NCBI RefSeq assembly: GCF_001038205.1
Contig: NZ_JWIZ01000012.1
Coordinates: 1-64,000 of the forward strand
Source of the DNA: Muribacter muris
GTDB lineage: Bacteria; Pseudomonadota; Gammaproteobacteria; Enterobacterales; Pasteurellaceae
Length of the DNA: 64,000 bases
Direction: 5' to 3'
Shown here piece by piece: positions 9,131-21,966 of this stretch. The translations under genes and the position numbers were made by a program. A model generated the notes under the pieces. That model saw only the letters and a list, made by a program, of their open reading frames with translations, did not search any database and was not told where the DNA came from. The stretch's first letter is position 1. Every line of letters starts with the position of its first letter.

Positions 9131-10160
9131 GCTTTACCGCTAAGGTTTCAAGCACTTTTTCAACCACTTGTTCAACTTTAATCTGTTGCATTAGCTCCTT
9201 CCCCTTCGCTTTAGTTGCCCAAGGCAATGCCTGCCAAGGTTTGCCATATTCTGCCAATATTGCCTCATCATAGACGGAAATCACCTTATCCAAATCCCGA
9301 TACGGCCCAGTACGGCGGGGATTATGCACCGCATAAAGCCCTATCACAGGGGTATGTTGGGTTGTCGCAATGTGGGCGGGGCCGGAGTCGGACGACAGCA
9401 CTAAATCCGCTTGTCGAATCAATGCCGCTAATTGTTTTAATGTTGTTTTACCCGCAAGATTAAGGCAGTTAGGCGCAAGTTGTTGAATTTTTTCAGCCGT
9501 TTCCATTTCATAAGCTGAGGGAGAACCGCAAATGATCACGTTGATATTATGGGCTGCCAGTATATTGGCAACCGCTGCATAATTTTCCGGCAGCCAATCT
9601 TTTTCTATCTTGCTGGAACAAGGGGCGATCAGGATATTTTTGCGAGCGGGCGCCAAAAACTGTGCCGTATAGTCCAAATCTTCTTGGGTAACAGGCAATG
9701 CCCAATGCGGTGTTAAATCTTGCACACTAAGGGCTTTGGCGAACATCATCTGTCCGTCTAAAACGTGGGGACACGCGGTCTGTTCCACTTTAACATTTGT
9801 AAACAGCCACTGCCCTTCCCTTGCTCTATCACGGTTAAATCCGATTTTCATTTTTGCCCGAATACCGAGAGATAAAACAGACGCACGCAACGCCGTTTGC
9901 ATATTCAGCAGCGCATCGAACCGCTTGTGGCGTAGCATTCGCCAAAGTGTCAAGATACCTTTCCAGCCCGATTTTTTATCATAGGGAATCAGGGTAACAT
10001 TTGCTATTCCTGACATTAAAGCAGCTTCGGTTTTCCCGATAATCCAATAAATTTCCGCTTCAGGATAGTGGCGCTGAATCGCTTGAATGACCGCGAGGGT
10101 GTGGCAAACATCACCGATAGCGGACAGACGTAATACACAAAGGGAGAGAGGTTTTTTCAT
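9126..10160 (-). CDS. opsX: Lipopolysaccharide heptosyltransferase I (OpsX type)
   Basis: A 344-residue glycosyltransferase family 9 protein that adds the first heptose to the Kdo-lipid A inner core at the cytoplasmic face of the inner membrane. It begins LCVLRLSAIGDVCHTLAVIQ, the usual N-terminal signature, and carries the donor-binding SSDSGPAHIATTQHTPVIGLY region (about residues 257-277). The sequence is closest in my recollection to H. influenzae OpsX, rather than WaaC or WaaF. It overlaps the upstream acetyltransferase stop by one base (TAATG), so the two are translationally coupled. The stop lies within the inverted repeat before aroG. Confidence 0.88.
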   Translation of the reverse strand: MKKPLSLCVLRLSAIGDVCHTLAVIQAIQRHYPEAEIYWIIGKTEAALMSGIANVTLIPYDKKSGWKGILTLWRMLRHKRFDALLNMQTALRASVLSLGIRAKMKIGFNRDRAREGQWLFTNVKVEQTACPHVLDGQMMFAKALSVQDLTPHWALPVTQEDLDYTAQFLAPARKNILIAPCSSKIEKDWLPENYAAVANILAAHNINVIICGSPSAYEMETAEKIQQLAPNCLNLAGKTTLKQLAALIRQADLVLSSDSGPAHIATTQHTPVIGLYAVHNPRRTGPYRDLDKVISVYDEAILAEYGKPWQALPWATKAKGKELMQQIKVEQVVEKVLETLAVKL

Positions 10161-10750
10161 TAAAATTCACGGTTCTTGAAATAGTAGCGACGATCGTCAT
10201 CGTTAAGCATACGCAGCACCCGACACGGATTACCGGCGGCAATGCTATTGTCTGGAATATCACGGGTTACGACACTGCCTGCACCAATCACCACATTATT
10301 CCCAACACGCACATTCGGCATTATCACCGCATTACCGCCAATCCAGACATTATCGCCGATTCTGATCGGCAAGGCGAACTCTAGACCGCTGTTGCGTTTA
10401 TCCGGATCAAGCGGGTGGGCGGCGGTAAATAATGACACATTCGGTGCAAACATCACGTTATTGCCGATCACAACTTCGGCACAATCCAAAATTGTGCAGT
10501 TATAGTTGGCGAAAAAATTATCGCCAAGCTTGATGTTATCGCCATAATCACAACGGAACGGCGGTTCAATATGAAATGTACCGCTTTGCCCAAATAATTC
10601 TCGGAACAACGCATTGCGTGCATCCACCTGATCCGGTGGCAACTGCGAAATCTTAAAACAGCACATTTTGGCACGCAAGCGGTCGGTTTGCAGGCTTTCA
10701 TCGGCAGGATCATAAAGCTGCCCTGCTAACATTTTTTCACGTTCGTTCAT
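10160..10750 (-). CDS. Maltose/galactoside O-acetyltransferase-like protein
   Basis: A 196-residue left-handed beta-helix acetyltransferase of the Maa/LacA/NodL type, moving acetyl from acetyl-CoA to a sugar. It has the N-terminal Mac domain (MNEREKMLAGQLYDPAD), hexapeptide repeats from about residue 70, the catalytic histidine in TAAHPLDPDKR, and a C-terminal GNPCRVLR. The ATG at 10750 is preferred to the one at 10756 because the AGGG ribosome site then sits 8 bases away rather than 2. It lies between tusE and opsX in one transcription unit; whether it modifies a cell-surface sugar is unknown. Confidence 0.85.
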   Translation of the reverse strand: MNEREKMLAGQLYDPADESLQTDRLRAKMCCFKISQLPPDQVDARNALFRELFGQSGTFHIEPPFRCDYGDNIKLGDNFFANYNCTILDCAEVVIGNNVMFAPNVSLFTAAHPLDPDKRNSGLEFALPIRIGDNVWIGGNAVIMPNVRVGNNVVIGAGSVVTRDIPDNSIAAGNPCRVLRMLNDDDRRYYFKNREF

Positions 10751-10759
10751 TGTCATACC

Positions 10760-11098
10760 CTATAAACATTTTGCCGGCTTCGGCAAACCGGCAATTTTAG
10801 TCGCCTGTTTTGCCGGGCCGTCAGGAAAAAGGTGTTGCAAATAACGGCTGTTACCCTTTTCTTCACCAAATTTTTGGGCAAGGGATTTGACCAACATTCT
10901 GATCGCAGGCGAGGTTTTATACTCTTGATAAAATTCCCGCACAAAAAAAACGATTTCCCAGTGTTCCGGCGTAAGTGTAATGTTCTCTGCCTTGGCGATT
11001 TCTTCTGCCAACTCAGGCGACCAATCGGCTAAATTTTTCAGATAGCCAAATTCATCGGTGGCAAATTGTTGTTGATTTAATTGAATAAAATGATCCAT
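10760..11098 (-). CDS. tusE: Sulfurtransferase TusE (DsrC family)
   Basis: The last carrier of the Tus sulfur relay, which passes sulfur from TusBCD to MnmA for 2-thiolation of wobble uridine in tRNA. The 112-residue product ends GLPKPAKCL, with the essential cysteine as the penultimate residue, as in E. coli TusE (GLPKPVKC). DsrC motifs such as [16 protein letters not shown] are clear. Length is typical (109 in E. coli). It is nine bases upstream of the acetyltransferase gene start. Confidence 0.95.
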   Translation of the reverse strand: MDHFIQLNQQQFATDEFGYLKNLADWSPELAEEIAKAENITLTPEHWEIVFFVREFYQEYKTSPAIRMLVKSLAQKFGEEKGNSRYLQHLFPDGPAKQATKIAGLPKPAKCL

Positions 11099-11106
11099 AG
11101 TCCAAT

Positions 11107-11134
11107 AAAAAATGCCACATTACTGTGGCATTTG
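11107..11134 (-). terminator. Rho-independent terminator after yccA
   Basis: Read on the minus strand, ATGCCACA, a GTAA loop and TGTGGCAT are followed by a run of T. It lies just below the yccA stop and just above tusE, so it separates the two transcription units. Confidence 0.85.
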
Positions 11135-11148
11135 TCAAAATCGAAAAC

Positions 11149-11811
11149 TTAGTCGTCGCTGCCGAGTACCCCAAAAATATTGAGGAAACTCACAAATAAG
11201 TTGTAGAGAGAAACGTATAAATCCACTGTCGCACGGATATAGTTCGTTTCGCCACCGTGGATAATATTGCTGGTTGCAAGCAAGATCGCACCGCTTGAGA
11301 ACACAATAAACAGCGCGCTAATCGCAAGGCTTAATGCCGGAATCGCTAAGAACAGGTTAGCAATCACCCCAACTAATAGTACGACAAACAACGCAATCAT
11401 CATTCCGGAGAGGAAAGACATATCTTTTTTGGTGGTCAGCACATACGCCGAACAGGCAAAGAAAACCAATGCGGTTGCCCCAAAGGCTAATGCCACCACA
11501 TCGCCTAAGCCGTGGCTGAGGTAAGCGTTTAAAATCGGCCCAAGGCTATAACCGAGAAAACCGGTCAAAGCGAAAACGCTGGCAATACCCGCCGCACTAT
11601 TTGCGGTGGCGTTAGTTAAAAATAATAAACCGTAGAAACCCGCCAACATTCCCCACCAAGGTAAACGCGGCAGGTTCAACGTCATCGCCACGAAAGCGAC
11701 AACCGCCGAAAAAGCAAGGGTCAGCCCTAATAAAAAGTAAGTATTGCGTAACACTTTGTGGGTGCTCAGCAGGGATTCACTGCGTGTATCCGTTACTAAA
11801 CGATCTTGCAT
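11149..11811 (-). CDS. yccA: Bax inhibitor-1 family inner-membrane protein YccA
   Basis: A 220-residue protein with about seven transmembrane segments from residue 25 onward, ending FGVLGSDD. In E. coli YccA is an FtsH substrate and modulator. The start is the ATG at 11811 with a GGAG ribosome site five bases upstream; a TTG at 11826 would also be in frame but lies before that site. Both ends of the gene are isolated: a terminator follows and polA lies 106 bases upstream on the same strand. Confidence 0.92.
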   Translation of the reverse strand: MQDRLVTDTRSESLLSTHKVLRNTYFLLGLTLAFSAVVAFVAMTLNLPRLPWWGMLAGFYGLLFLTNATANSAAGIASVFALTGFLGYSLGPILNAYLSHGLGDVVALAFGATALVFFACSAYVLTTKKDMSFLSGMMIALFVVLLVGVIANLFLAIPALSLAISALFIVFSSGAILLATSNIIHGGETNYIRATVDLYVSLYNLFVSFLNIFGVLGSDD

Positions 11812-11916
11812 AAAAACTCCTGTCAATAAAAGGATTTGAGATGAAAAAACACGGATAAATTAGCGGTAAATTCAACCAAAGTCAATAGAAAACCGCCCGT
11901 TTAATTTACGCTACGT

Positions 11917-14766
11917 TTAATGCGCTTCGTCCCAGTTTGTGCCGATACCGACCTCGGCAATCAGCGGGACGGTCAGCGCTATTGCGCTCTCCATTTTCTG
12001 CTTAATCAGTGCCGAATAATGTTCAATACGTTCTGTTTTGACTTCAAATACCAGTTCATCGTGGACTTGCATAATCATTTGAATGTCATCGCAATCCCGA
12101 ATTGCTTCATCAATCGCAATCATTGCCACTTTGATAATATCTGCCGCTGTGCCTTGCATTGGTGCGTTAATCGCAACCCGCTCGGCTGCTTTGCGGCGAA
12201 TTTGGTTGCTAGAACGAATATCCGGCAAGTATAAGCGGCGACCAAACAGCGTTTCCACATAGCCTTTTTCAGCCGCACTTTCCCGAATATTCAGCATAAA
12301 TTGTTGCACTGACGGATAACGTTGGAAATAGCGATCCATATAATTTTGCGCTTCGTTACGCCCGATATTAAGCTGATTTGCCAAGCCGAAAGCCGACATA
12401 CCGTAAATCAGTCCGAAGTTGATCGCTTTGGCACTGCGGCGTTGCTCGCCGGTAACGGCGTCTAACGCTACGCCAAAAATTTCGGCGGCAGTGGCTCGGT
12501 GAATATCTTTGCCCTGCTCAAAGGCAGCAATCATCGTTTCATCGTTTGCCAAATGCGCCATTATGCGCAGTTCGATTTGGGAATAGTCCGCCGCTAAAAT
12601 TTGATAACCTTCGCGGGCAATAAAGGCTTGGCGGATACGTCTGCCTGCGTCATTGCGGATAGGAATATTCTGTAAATTCGGATCGCTGGAAGAGAGCCGC
12701 CCGGTTGCCGTTACCGCTTGATGATAAGAGGTATGCACCCTGCCTGTGTGAGGGTTGATCATTTGCGGTAATTTATCCGTATAAGTGGATTTCAATTTGC
12801 TCAAGCCCCGATGTTCAATCAACAAGCGTGGCACACTATGCCCCATCGCTGCCAGTTCTTCCAACACCTCTTCATTAGTTGAAGGTGCGCCTTTCGGGGT
12901 TTTCTTCAACACCGGTAAATTTAATTTTTGGAATAAAATATCTTGGAGCTGCTTGGTCGAGGCAAGGTTAAACACTTCTCCCGCCGCCTGATGCACCTGT
13001 TGTTCCAATTCTGCCAAACGCTGTTCAATTTCGTTAGATTGTGCGTGCAATAAACTCGGATCAATCAACACCCCATTCCGTTCTACCCTTGAAAGCACCG
13101 ACACGAGCGGCATTTCCACTTGCTCGAAAAGCTGTTGCAGGCTTGGCACGTCAGCTAGCTCGGCGGATAACACCTGATGCAATTTCATTGTAATATCCGC
13201 ATCTTCGGCGGCGTATTCGGTTGCCTTGTCCAACGCAATATAATCGAACGTTTTTTGATGTTTCCCTTTACCCGCCAGTTCTTCAAACGGGATTGTTTGA
13301 TGCCCTAAATAACGATCGGCAAGCTCGTCCATATTATGCCGCCCCGTGCTGTTAAGCGTGTAGGATTCCAGCATTGTATCAAACGCCACGCCTTGTAATT
13401 CAATACCATTTCGGGCAAAAATGGTTAAATCGTACTTGATATTCTGTCCGATTTTGTTGATCTGCGGGTTTTCCAAGATCGGCTTGAGGCGAGCTAAGCA
13501 ATCGGCTTTATCAAGCTGTTGCGGTAACAGTGCCGCTTGCGGCTCAAGCTCGTCAAACAGATCATTCTGCTCGCCCGCAGCCCCTTTATGGGCAAGCGGA
13601 ATATAGCAGGCTTCGCCGTTTTCAAGGGCAACGGAGATGCCGACCAAATCGGCAGACATTGCATCAAGGCTATTGGTTTCGGTATCTACTGCAATTAAAT
13701 CCGCCTGCTGTAATTTCGTCAGCCATTGTTGGAACAATCCTTCACTGTTTACACATTGGTAAGCGGTGCGATCGATACTGATTTTTGCAATCGGTTTTGC
13801 AAGGTTTTGCTCGGTACTGACCGCTTGCGTAGCAGCATAGCGGTTAGGAATGGCTTCCGGTGCGGTTTGGGTAACCGGATTGGCATCGTTCATTACTTCA
13901 TTCAACCAGCGTTTAAATTCATAACGCCCGAACAACTCCACCAGCTGATCCCGCTGCTGCGGCTGGGTCAATAGCTGATCGTGGCTGACCTCAAGTGCAA
14001 CATCGGTTTTAATCGTCGCAAGACGATACGAGAGATCCGCCATTTCCTTATCAGCTGCCAGTTTCGGCGCAAAGGTTTTCGCCCCACGAAAGCTCAAAGT
14101 CGCCACTTTGTCTAAATTCGCATAGATTTCCTGCATTGAGCCGATCCCTTGGAGCAACGCCAGTGCGGTTTTTTCACCCACGCCTTTCACCCCCGGAATA
14201 TTATCCGAGCTGTCGCCCAATAAAGCGAGATAATCAATGATCAACTCCGGCGGAATACCGTATTTTTCAACCACGCTATCACGGTCAAGTAGCGTATTGT
14301 TCATTGTGTTGATCAACATAATATGATCGTTCACCAGTTGTGCCATATCCTTATCGCCGGTGCTGATCAGCACGTTTTTGCCTGCCTGTGCCGCCTGCAC
14401 GGCGAGAGTGCCGATAACATCATCGGCTTCCACCCCTTCCACCGAAATCAGCGGAATGCCGAGTGCTTTAATCATTGCGTGTAACGGCTGGATTTGTGCG
14501 CGTAATTCGTCCGGCATCGGCGGACGATGAGATTTATAGGCATCATAAAGCTCGTCCCGAAAGGTTTTGCCTTTGGCATCAAACACCACGGCAATATGGC
14601 TCGGCTCGACCTGCGCAATCAGGCTTTTCAACATATTCAACACGCCATACATCGCACCGGTCGGTTCGCCCTGCTTATTCGTCAAAGGCGGAAAAGCGTG
14701 AAACGCACGGTAAAGGTAGGACGAGCCGTCCACTAAAACAAGGGGGTTAGCTGCAATGGTTGCCAT
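11917..14766 (-). CDS. polA: DNA polymerase I
   Basis: Removes RNA primers and fills gaps in lagging-strand synthesis and repair. The 949-residue product (E. coli 928) has three domains in order: a 5'-3' exonuclease (about 1-290, with [14 protein letters not shown] and [12 protein letters not shown]), a 3'-5' exonuclease (about 330-550) with intact DTETNSLD metal ligands, so proofreading is probably active, and a family A polymerase domain. Polymerase motifs A (ADYSQIELR), B ([12 protein letters not shown]) and C ([11 protein letters not shown]) are all visible. A TATAAT sits 33 bases upstream of the ATG. It lies alone between tgt and yccA. Confidence 0.98.
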   Translation of the reverse strand: MATIAANPLVLVDGSSYLYRAFHAFPPLTNKQGEPTGAMYGVLNMLKSLIAQVEPSHIAVVFDAKGKTFRDELYDAYKSHRPPMPDELRAQIQPLHAMIKALGIPLISVEGVEADDVIGTLAVQAAQAGKNVLISTGDKDMAQLVNDHIMLINTMNNTLLDRDSVVEKYGIPPELIIDYLALLGDSSDNIPGVKGVGEKTALALLQGIGSMQEIYANLDKVATLSFRGAKTFAPKLAADKEMADLSYRLATIKTDVALEVSHDQLLTQPQQRDQLVELFGRYEFKRWLNEVMNDANPVTQTAPEAIPNRYAATQAVSTEQNLAKPIAKISIDRTAYQCVNSEGLFQQWLTKLQQADLIAVDTETNSLDAMSADLVGISVALENGEACYIPLAHKGAAGEQNDLFDELEPQAALLPQQLDKADCLARLKPILENPQINKIGQNIKYDLTIFARNGIELQGVAFDTMLESYTLNSTGRHNMDELADRYLGHQTIPFEELAGKGKHQKTFDYIALDKATEYAAEDADITMKLHQVLSAELADVPSLQQLFEQVEMPLVSVLSRVERNGVLIDPSLLHAQSNEIEQRLAELEQQVHQAAGEVFNLASTKQLQDILFQKLNLPVLKKTPKGAPSTNEEVLEELAAMGHSVPRLLIEHRGLSKLKSTYTDKLPQMINPHTGRVHTSYHQAVTATGRLSSSDPNLQNIPIRNDAGRRIRQAFIAREGYQILAADYSQIELRIMAHLANDETMIAAFEQGKDIHRATAAEIFGVALDAVTGEQRRSAKAINFGLIYGMSAFGLANQLNIGRNEAQNYMDRYFQRYPSVQQFMLNIRESAAEKGYVETLFGRRLYLPDIRSSNQIRRKAAERVAINAPMQGTAADIIKVAMIAIDEAIRDCDDIQMIMQVHDELVFEVKTERIEHYSALIKQKMESAIALTVPLIAEVGIGTNWDEAH

Positions 14767-14798
14767 TTGGATTCTCTCGGTTGAACAAAAAAGAAAGC

Positions 14799-14804
14799 AT
14801 TATA
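14799..14804 (-). promoter_or_regulatory. Probable -10 element of polA
   Basis: A perfect TATAAT on the minus strand, 33 bases upstream of the polA ATG. A weak TTTATC lies 18 bases further upstream as a possible -35. The rest of the 229-base gap to tgt holds an uptake sequence at about 14853-14863 and no recognised RNA. Confidence 0.5.
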
Positions 14805-14995
14805 ACGGAAAGTGGCAGGGCTGATAAATAGTTGCAAATATTTGACGATCGGCGACCGCTTGCACGCAAATTTATTCAAATAAAATCCTCCTGAAACGCA
14901 CGACTAATAGATTAAGCCATCGTTACAGAGGGATAAGCACTTAGCACTTTTCAGTGATCGAACATCACTTACGTTGCAGGCTGCCTAATCGTCAA

Positions 14996-16150
<1,155 letters not shown>

Positions 16151-16263
16151 TCAAATGAACACTCTGAGAAATTCCCCTTATATTTCAATAACATATTAAT
16201 AAATAAAGGTGATTTATTGATAAATATAGATAAATAAAAATTTCAACTACAGTTTTTACAGCC

Positions 16264-16560
16264 TATGGTTGGGCATAGGGTATCGCAATATTGATGTTTG
16301 TATGCCTCAAAATATCTTTCAGCACTAAAATATTGCCACCATTTACCATAGTGGTGGATTGCAAACCTATGCGTAAAATTGTCCACGAAACCAACCAATC
16401 CCCGCCAATTTAATTAACTTTCGGGTCGATAGACAAATATTTTTAATCACACCTAAATCTGATAAATACTGCTCACAATCCACTAAGAAGTACCTAATAT
16501 AGTTATTGAGTAGAAAATATAGCTCTCTTTAATCTTAAATTCCCAAAACTCTTTCAACAA
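16264..16560 (-). pseudogene. Relic of a phage-type tyrosine recombinase (HP1/P2-like integrase)
   Basis: In mixed minus-strand frames the sequence reads FKIKESYIF, then YFLVDCEQYLSDLGVIKNIC, then LSTRK joined directly to LIKLAGIGWFRGQF, then after a frameshift MVNGGNILVLKDILRHTNIN followed by IAIPYAQ. These match successive blocks of P2/HP1-type integrases (ICLSTGARW; AGI..P.GQ; MMNGGNILVL; GH; MRYAH). The join after LSTR is an internal deletion, and the Arg-His-Thr box before MVNGG is altered. The gene is dead. The rest of the 16145-16747 gap shows no other gene, apart from a small hairpin near 16709-16731. Confidence 0.75.
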
Positions 16561-16708
16561 CTTTGTCTATTTTCACTTTTTAGTCAAATCAAAACATTAA
16601 TCATTGAAGTAAAAATACGCAAATTCATATTTTCCATATTAAGGGAAAACTGCCACTACAGTTGTTTTAAAAGAAAAAATTTTAAACATTTTCATTGACA
16701 CTAAACAG

Positions 16709-16731
16709 TGGGATACGGCAAGGTATCCCTC
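16709..16731. repeat. Short hairpin downstream of mukB
   Basis: GGGATAC, then GGCAAG, then GTATCCC form a 7-bp perfect stem 17 bases after the mukB stop. It may act as a transcription stop for mukFEB, though no long T tract follows on the minus strand. It resembles in size the GTGTCC hairpins elsewhere in this window. Confidence 0.45.
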
Positions 16732-16747
16732 TATAATCACGCTAGGC

Positions 16748-19700
16748 TTACCCAAACCCTTTTAAACCAACTACGTGGACGTATTCTTGGTTGTTGGTGA
16801 TTTTTCGTACCAGTTTGTAGGTTGTGCCACGTTCCGGACTGATGTTTTCCGGCGCAGCAATAAGTAATTGCATATCCAGCCGTTCGCACAATTCAAATAA
16901 GGTATTGATTGAGAGTGCGTCTAAGCGTGCAGCTTCATCTAGGAATAACAAACGGCACGGTAGAATATCTTTGGCACGCAAGCGGCGGGATTCTTCTTCC
17001 CAACTTTGCACCACCATCAGTAAAATCGACATTCCCGTTCCGATCGCTTCACCGGTGGATAACGCACTACTTTCCGCTTTCAACCAGCCGTCTGCGCCGC
17101 GGAAGGTTTCCACTTCCAAATCCAAATAATTGCGGTAATCCAACAGTTCCTCACCAATGGTCTGCGGTGTACGTTGTCCCATTTCGATATGCGGATTGAC
17201 CCGTTTATAGAGCATTGCCAACGCTTCGGAGAAGCTGAGTTTTTGGTTCTCAAATAAATCGCTGTGCTGGCTTTTATCTTGGGAAAGCGCATTGAGCAAA
17301 ATGGCGTGGGTATCACGGATATTCACCACCAAACGCACCCCTTTCACCTGTCCGAAGGCAATATTTTGCAGCCCTTGGTTGAGCTGTAAAATGCGGTTTT
17401 GTTCGCGCTGAATTGTTTTACGCAGAATGTTCGCCACGCTTTCGGCGCTGATCGCTAATTTTTTCTCACGGCTGGTTAATTCATTGGTGAGGCGGGAAAG
17501 CTCGATTTCCATTTGCTCAATCGCATCAATCGGATCATCGGTTTTGATAATATCTTGGCGGATACGCTCACGCAAATGTTGATAAACCGAAATGAAGAAC
17601 GCCACTTTATTTTCCGGTTTACGGCTGTCTTCGGACGCTCGCAGGCTATCCCGCAGATATTCGTTATTCTCCACCGCCGTGCGTAATGCGCCTAAGGCTT
17701 TATCGGAAATCGAACGTAATTCTTCGGCACTTTGGTAAGCAAATTCACCACAATAGAGCCGTTTTTCCACATCGCTGTTGCGGGATAATTTCAGCACCAA
17801 GCACCAACTGATCTTCGCTTGTACCACCATTTCCCGTTGAGTGTGGTAATCCTGCTCGGCTTTGCGGAGGGCTTTGGTGAGCGTTTTCATTTCCGCTTCA
17901 ATCACGGCGATCTCTTTTTCCAAATACGATTTACGCATTCGGTGTTGGCTGAGACGTTGTTGCAGCTCATCTTTGCGCTCTCTTGCCCGCTGCTCTGCAC
18001 CGGCATCATTTTGAATGCCGAACTCGTTCATCTCTTTAATCAGCTCTTGCAACATCTGATTTTTCGCCTCATAAGCACTGCGTAACGAGGTCAGTACCTG
18101 ATGATATTGGCTAAATTGTACCTGTTGCTGACGCAGTTGATCCCGTGCCCGCTCCCGCTCACGTTGGGCAGTTTCAAGACGCTGACGAAGCTGTTCGTTT
18201 AAATTTGATCCCGCAGCGTCAAGGGTATCTTGATAGCTGAAGTGAGCCTTGCGGTTGATCACATCGGCAAGTGCAAATACTTTTTGTTGTAACAATTTTT
18301 GTTGTTCAACCGACCGCTTGTAGTCGGCTTGCAACCGGTCAAATTGGGTCGGATCACTCTGTAACGCCGCCGCAATCGGTTCTAACTGCATCAATATCTG
18401 CCCAAATTGGCGGATAAATTGTTCATCTTCCTGTGCAATCAATAATTGCTCACGGCATTCCGCTACCCGATCCGCTAAACTCTCGTCCGCCAATAGATTG
18501 AGCTGCGGCAGCAGTTTATGCAACAACTGCAACTGGGATTTCACCGTGTCAAGCTGATGACGTAACTGCTGCTCGTGCCCTGTTGCTTGGTTTAGCTCAC
18601 GTTCAATATCGGTGCGTTGTTGGCTAATCTGCTGCATCGCGGCTTCAGGATCAGCCTGGAAAGCCAACGCAAGATGCGTGCCGACAAACTGGCTTAAATG
18701 TTGGTGCAAGCGTTGGCATTTCTGGACATCAAAAGCGCGCTCGGCGTGTTGCTCGGCGGTGTGATCGCGCTCGATTTTCAGTTTGTCTAACTGTTTCTCA
18801 CGGGAGGCCCGTCCAAATAGCGGCACATCGGGGAATTTGGAGTAACGCCATTGACGCTGCGACACTTTAACCACCACGCCATCGCCCAACTCTTCCGCAT
18901 TGAACACGTTATCATCGAAGCCATTCGGATCACCTTCAATCAAATAGAGATCATCAGGGCAATCGTCCAAATCTGCTAATTGTGCTTTTGCCGTCTCTAA
19001 ATCCCGCACCACAATGGCGTGGCGGGCTTCGCCGTACAATGCCGAGAAATAAGGCGCATCTTCGAGGGAAACATCATCATATAGCTCGGATAGCAGCACG
19101 CCGCCAAATTTTTCCGCCAACTGATTTAAACGGGCATCTTCAGCCCCGTCCGGCTGACTAAGGCGGACAATTTGCTGCTCAAGCTGCTCTTCAAGACGGG
19201 CAAGCTCATCACGCTCAAGGGTCGCTTGCCGCTCTTTGTTGAGCATTTGTTGCATAAACTGCATCACACTTTGGCTACTGCTAAAGGTTTCGCCGCACTG
19301 CTCTTGCAAGCGGGCTAACGCCGATTGTGCCGTATGCCACGCCGGTGCAGTTTGGGCAAGCTGTTGATATTGTTGATTTAATTGTTCCCTCTGCTGACGC
19401 TGTGCCGAACGATGTTCGACACTGTCTGCCAATTCGGCTTCCAAATCGTCTAAACGGGCTTGTTGCTGCTCGTAGTAATCTTCAATCTCCGCAGCCGTTT
19501 CGAGATCCGTTTGCGATTTTTGGTTAAACTCGGCAAACAGACGCTCGGCATTTTGTTGTTGATGCAAACGCTGTTCCAGCTCGGTTAATTTTTGGCGTAA
19601 TGTAACCGCTTGTTGTGCCTGTAATTTTTGGTTCGGGTAGGCGGCAAGTAGTGCTTTCGCTTCCTGCCACGCTTGCAAGCGGTCGGTTTCGCCGACAATT

Positions 19701-21202
19701 TTGCAAACCAGCTCATAGGCTTTGTCGAACTGGCTTTTTGCCATATCCGACACGGACAACCGCTGTTCCAGTGCTAATACCTGATCGGTCATTTCATCGG
19801 CTTGAGCGGCAAATTCAGCGTGATAATCGGCAATATTAGGCAGATCCAACTGCGGCAAGCCGCAAAGCTGCTTGGCTTTCTCCAAAGCTGCGATTGCCTG
19901 TTTATATTGCAACGCACGGGTTTGCTGCGCGTCCAGTGCTTGCTGGTAATCCGCCAGTTCAGCCCGTAACGATTCCACCAAATCTTCACGATCATCGGCG
20001 TGGGCTTGGGCGTGTTCCACCAAGTCCTCCATTTCTTCCACTGCCATTTGCTGCTCTTCTAATTTTTCCGCCAGCGTCTCCACTTCTTCTTGATAGCGTG
20101 CCATTTTTTCGTGGTGGCGAGCCGCCCCCATCACCAAGTTCAGATGATGATTGGCATTATTGAAATCCTCTTCCAACTGGCTTTCACTCTGGCTCAAATC
20201 GTGCAATTCACGGCTAAACTCAACCAAGCGTTGCTGTTCAAGGGTTATATGCGATTTGGCGTTGTACCATTCTTGGCGTTTTTGTAATGCCGTTTGCACA
20301 TTGCCCCGCCGTTCGTTGGCGTGGCGCATATAGTCGGCGGAGACATAATTGGTCGATTCGGTAATCAACTGCTTAAACATATCCCGATCCGCTTGAGTAA
20401 CTTTAATCGCCTCAAGGGTCATTCGGTTTTCACGCAGGGCGGATTCCATATCCTGAAACGCTTGACGCACACCGGTATTTTCCGGTAATAAATAATCCCG
20501 CAACGATTTAGTGATGACGCTCGAAATCCCGCCGTAGAGCGAGGCTTCAATCAATTTGTAGAACTTACTGCGATCCGCTGCCGAACGCAGTCGCTTTGGA
20601 ATCACGCCGAGATCAAACAAAAAGCTATGGTAATCGGTAATGGAATTGTATTGTTTGAACTGAACCGGCGAGCCGTCAAATTTCGCTTTCAAATCGGCTA
20701 ACGCCAACACCCGTGCGCTGTTCTCGCCGACCTGCTCGGTAAGAATGCCGATAATTGTTTGATCTTGCGGAATATTTTGCAGTGAGAACGGGCGAATATC
20801 GACTTTTTTATCCCGTCCGGCAATCTGTTGTAGCCGTACCCCCGAAATAATCCGCTCTTGGCGGGAATTTTCGCTCTCCAGCACCGCATAACACACGCCT
20901 GCTTTGAGCTTACCGTACAAGCCTTTATCACGGGAGCTGGAAGTCGAACCCGCCTCGGTGGTATTGCGGAAATTCAGCAGGGTCAGATCGGGAATCAGTG
21001 CGGTTACAAAGCCTGCCATTGTGGTGGATTTCCCCGCCCCGTTACCGCCGGACAGGGTTGTTACCAACTGGTCTAAATCAAAGGTGCGGGCAAAAAAGCC
21101 GTTCCAGTTAATCAACGTCAGTGAGCGGAACTTACCCCGTGCCGCCGTTTCCCTTGCAAGCGGTGCGATTGGCTGATTAGTTTGCAATAGCGTCTTTTCC
21201 AT
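16748..21202 (-). CDS. mukB: Chromosome partition protein MukB
   Basis: The SMC-like ATPase of the MukBEF condensin, which organises and segregates the chromosome. The 1484-residue product (E. coli 1486) has an N-terminal head with Walker [16 protein letters not shown] near residues 51-65, long glutamine- and arginine-rich coiled coils from about 300 to 1130 broken by a hinge near 650-780, and a C-terminal head with [11 protein letters not shown] (Walker B) and [11 protein letters not shown]. It starts one base inside the mukE stop (TAATG), so expression is coupled. Confidence 0.98.
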   Translation of the reverse strand: MEKTLLQTNQPIAPLARETAARGKFRSLTLINWNGFFARTFDLDQLVTTLSGGNGAGKSTTMAGFVTALIPDLTLLNFRNTTEAGSTSSSRDKGLYGKLKAGVCYAVLESENSRQERIISGVRLQQIAGRDKKVDIRPFSLQNIPQDQTIIGILTEQVGENSARVLALADLKAKFDGSPVQFKQYNSITDYHSFLFDLGVIPKRLRSAADRSKFYKLIEASLYGGISSVITKSLRDYLLPENTGVRQAFQDMESALRENRMTLEAIKVTQADRDMFKQLITESTNYVSADYMRHANERRGNVQTALQKRQEWYNAKSHITLEQQRLVEFSRELHDLSQSESQLEEDFNNANHHLNLVMGAARHHEKMARYQEEVETLAEKLEEQQMAVEEMEDLVEHAQAHADDREDLVESLRAELADYQQALDAQQTRALQYKQAIAALEKAKQLCGLPQLDLPNIADYHAEFAAQADEMTDQVLALEQRLSVSDMAKSQFDKAYELVCKIVGETDRLQAWQEAKALLAAYPNQKLQAQQAVTLRQKLTELEQRLHQQQNAERLFAEFNQKSQTDLETAAEIEDYYEQQQARLDDLEAELADSVEHRSAQRQQREQLNQQYQQLAQTAPAWHTAQSALARLQEQCGETFSSSQSVMQFMQQMLNKERQATLERDELARLEEQLEQQIVRLSQPDGAEDARLNQLAEKFGGVLLSELYDDVSLEDAPYFSALYGEARHAIVVRDLETAKAQLADLDDCPDDLYLIEGDPNGFDDNVFNAEELGDGVVVKVSQRQWRYSKFPDVPLFGRASREKQLDKLKIERDHTAEQHAERAFDVQKCQRLHQHLSQFVGTHLALAFQADPEAAMQQISQQRTDIERELNQATGHEQQLRHQLDTVKSQLQLLHKLLPQLNLLADESLADRVAECREQLLIAQEDEQFIRQFGQILMQLEPIAAALQSDPTQFDRLQADYKRSVEQQKLLQQKVFALADVINRKAHFSYQDTLDAAGSNLNEQLRQRLETAQRERERARDQLRQQQVQFSQYHQVLTSLRSAYEAKNQMLQELIKEMNEFGIQNDAGAEQRARERKDELQQRLSQHRMRKSYLEKEIAVIEAEMKTLTKALRKAEQDYHTQREMVVQAKISWCLVLKLSRNSDVEKRLYCGEFAYQSAEELRSISDKALGALRTAVENNEYLRDSLRASEDSRKPENKVAFFISVYQHLRERIRQDIIKTDDPIDAIEQMEIELSRLTNELTSREKKLAISAESVANILRKTIQREQNRILQLNQGLQNIAFGQVKGVRLVVNIRDTHAILLNALSQDKSQHSDLFENQKLSFSEALAMLYKRVNPHIEMGQRTPQTIGEELLDYRNYLDLEVETFRGADGWLKAESSALSTGEAIGTGMSILLMVVQSWEEESRRLRAKDILPCRLLFLDEAARLDALSINTLFELCERLDMQLLIAAPENISPERGTTYKLVRKITNNQEYVHVVGLKGFG

Positions 21203-21915
21203 TAGTCTTCCTCACCCTGTTCTTCACTGTCATCGTCTAAATTTGCACTGTTTTCATTCAATCCGACCGCTTGTTGCACCACTGAGGTGGCTTCCCCTTC
21301 ACGAATTAAGCGTAATTGCGCCTCTCGTGGATCATCACCGCTGCGAACGTCTGCGCCGAAGCGGAATACCGCCTCGGAAATCACAAATTTTTTACTGTTT
21401 TGATCGCCGACACGGCTGATCATTCCGATCCGCTGTAAACGGCGTAATGCCCCGCTGACTTTCTCCGCTAATTTGGCTTTGTCTAAATCCGAGCCGGTCG
21501 AGCGGGGATTTACCGCTTTCAACAATTTTTGTTCGTCCGCCAAGCTCAATAATTCATCATACACTTCGTCATAGCTGAAAATGCCTTGCTGCGCCAAACG
21601 TTCGGGGCTGAGATACAAATAACATAACACCTTGCCGACCAACATTTCCATTTCGCTTAATGCACTACGGGCAATCAAGGTGCTGGCTTTCGGGCGAAGG
21701 TAGAAAAACCCTTCCGGCGCACGAATCAATTCAACGTGATAACGGCGGTAAAACAGTTCCAATTCCGCTTGGAAATCCATTAAAAAAGCGTGTTCGTCTA
21801 AGGCTTCCAAACCGATATGCCTGCCTGAACGGAGCTGGCTGTCTAATTGCGGAAAAATCGGATTGGCAATCGCCGCCGCTAATTTCTGCGGCATTAGTGC
21901 TTGAGTGTCTGTCAT
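21202..21915 (-). CDS. mukE: Condensin subunit MukE
   Basis: A winged-helix accessory subunit that binds MukF and the MukB heads. The 237-residue product is clearly MukE, with [19 protein letters not shown] near residue 30, [11 protein letters not shown], and [20 protein letters not shown]. coli MukE is 234 residues. The ATG at 21915 is preferred: it gives the family length and an N-terminus ([19 protein letters not shown]) aligning with E. coli MSSTNIEQVMPVKLAQALANP. In-frame ATGs at 21933 and 21939 would add up to eight residues. tehA, not mukF, is directly upstream. Confidence 0.95.
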   Translation of the reverse strand: MTDTQALMPQKLAAAIANPIFPQLDSQLRSGRHIGLEALDEHAFLMDFQAELELFYRRYHVELIRAPEGFFYLRPKASTLIARSALSEMEMLVGKVLCYLYLSPERLAQQGIFSYDEVYDELLSLADEQKLLKAVNPRSTGSDLDKAKLAEKVSGALRRLQRIGMISRVGDQNSKKFVISEAVFRFGADVRSGDDPREAQLRLIREGEATSVVQQAVGLNENSANLDDDSEEQGEED

Positions 21916-21966
21916 TGTATGTTCTCTATTCATTCTCATTGGCGTTGTCGCACGCCGTTTGATCGG

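Noticed and set aside
14718-14892. A possible 52-codon ORF starting at a TTG (14877-14879) seven bases after a perfect AGGAGG, on the minus strand ahead of polA
   Set aside because: It contains an uptake sequence and the polA -10 element and runs into the polA start. I see no recognisable protein, although a short YLQLFISP string looks superficially like YidD.
14893-14995. The 100 bases before tgt's stop, considered as Spot 42 or another small RNA next to polA
   Set aside because: No match to the Spot 42 sequence by eye and no terminator; nothing identifiable.
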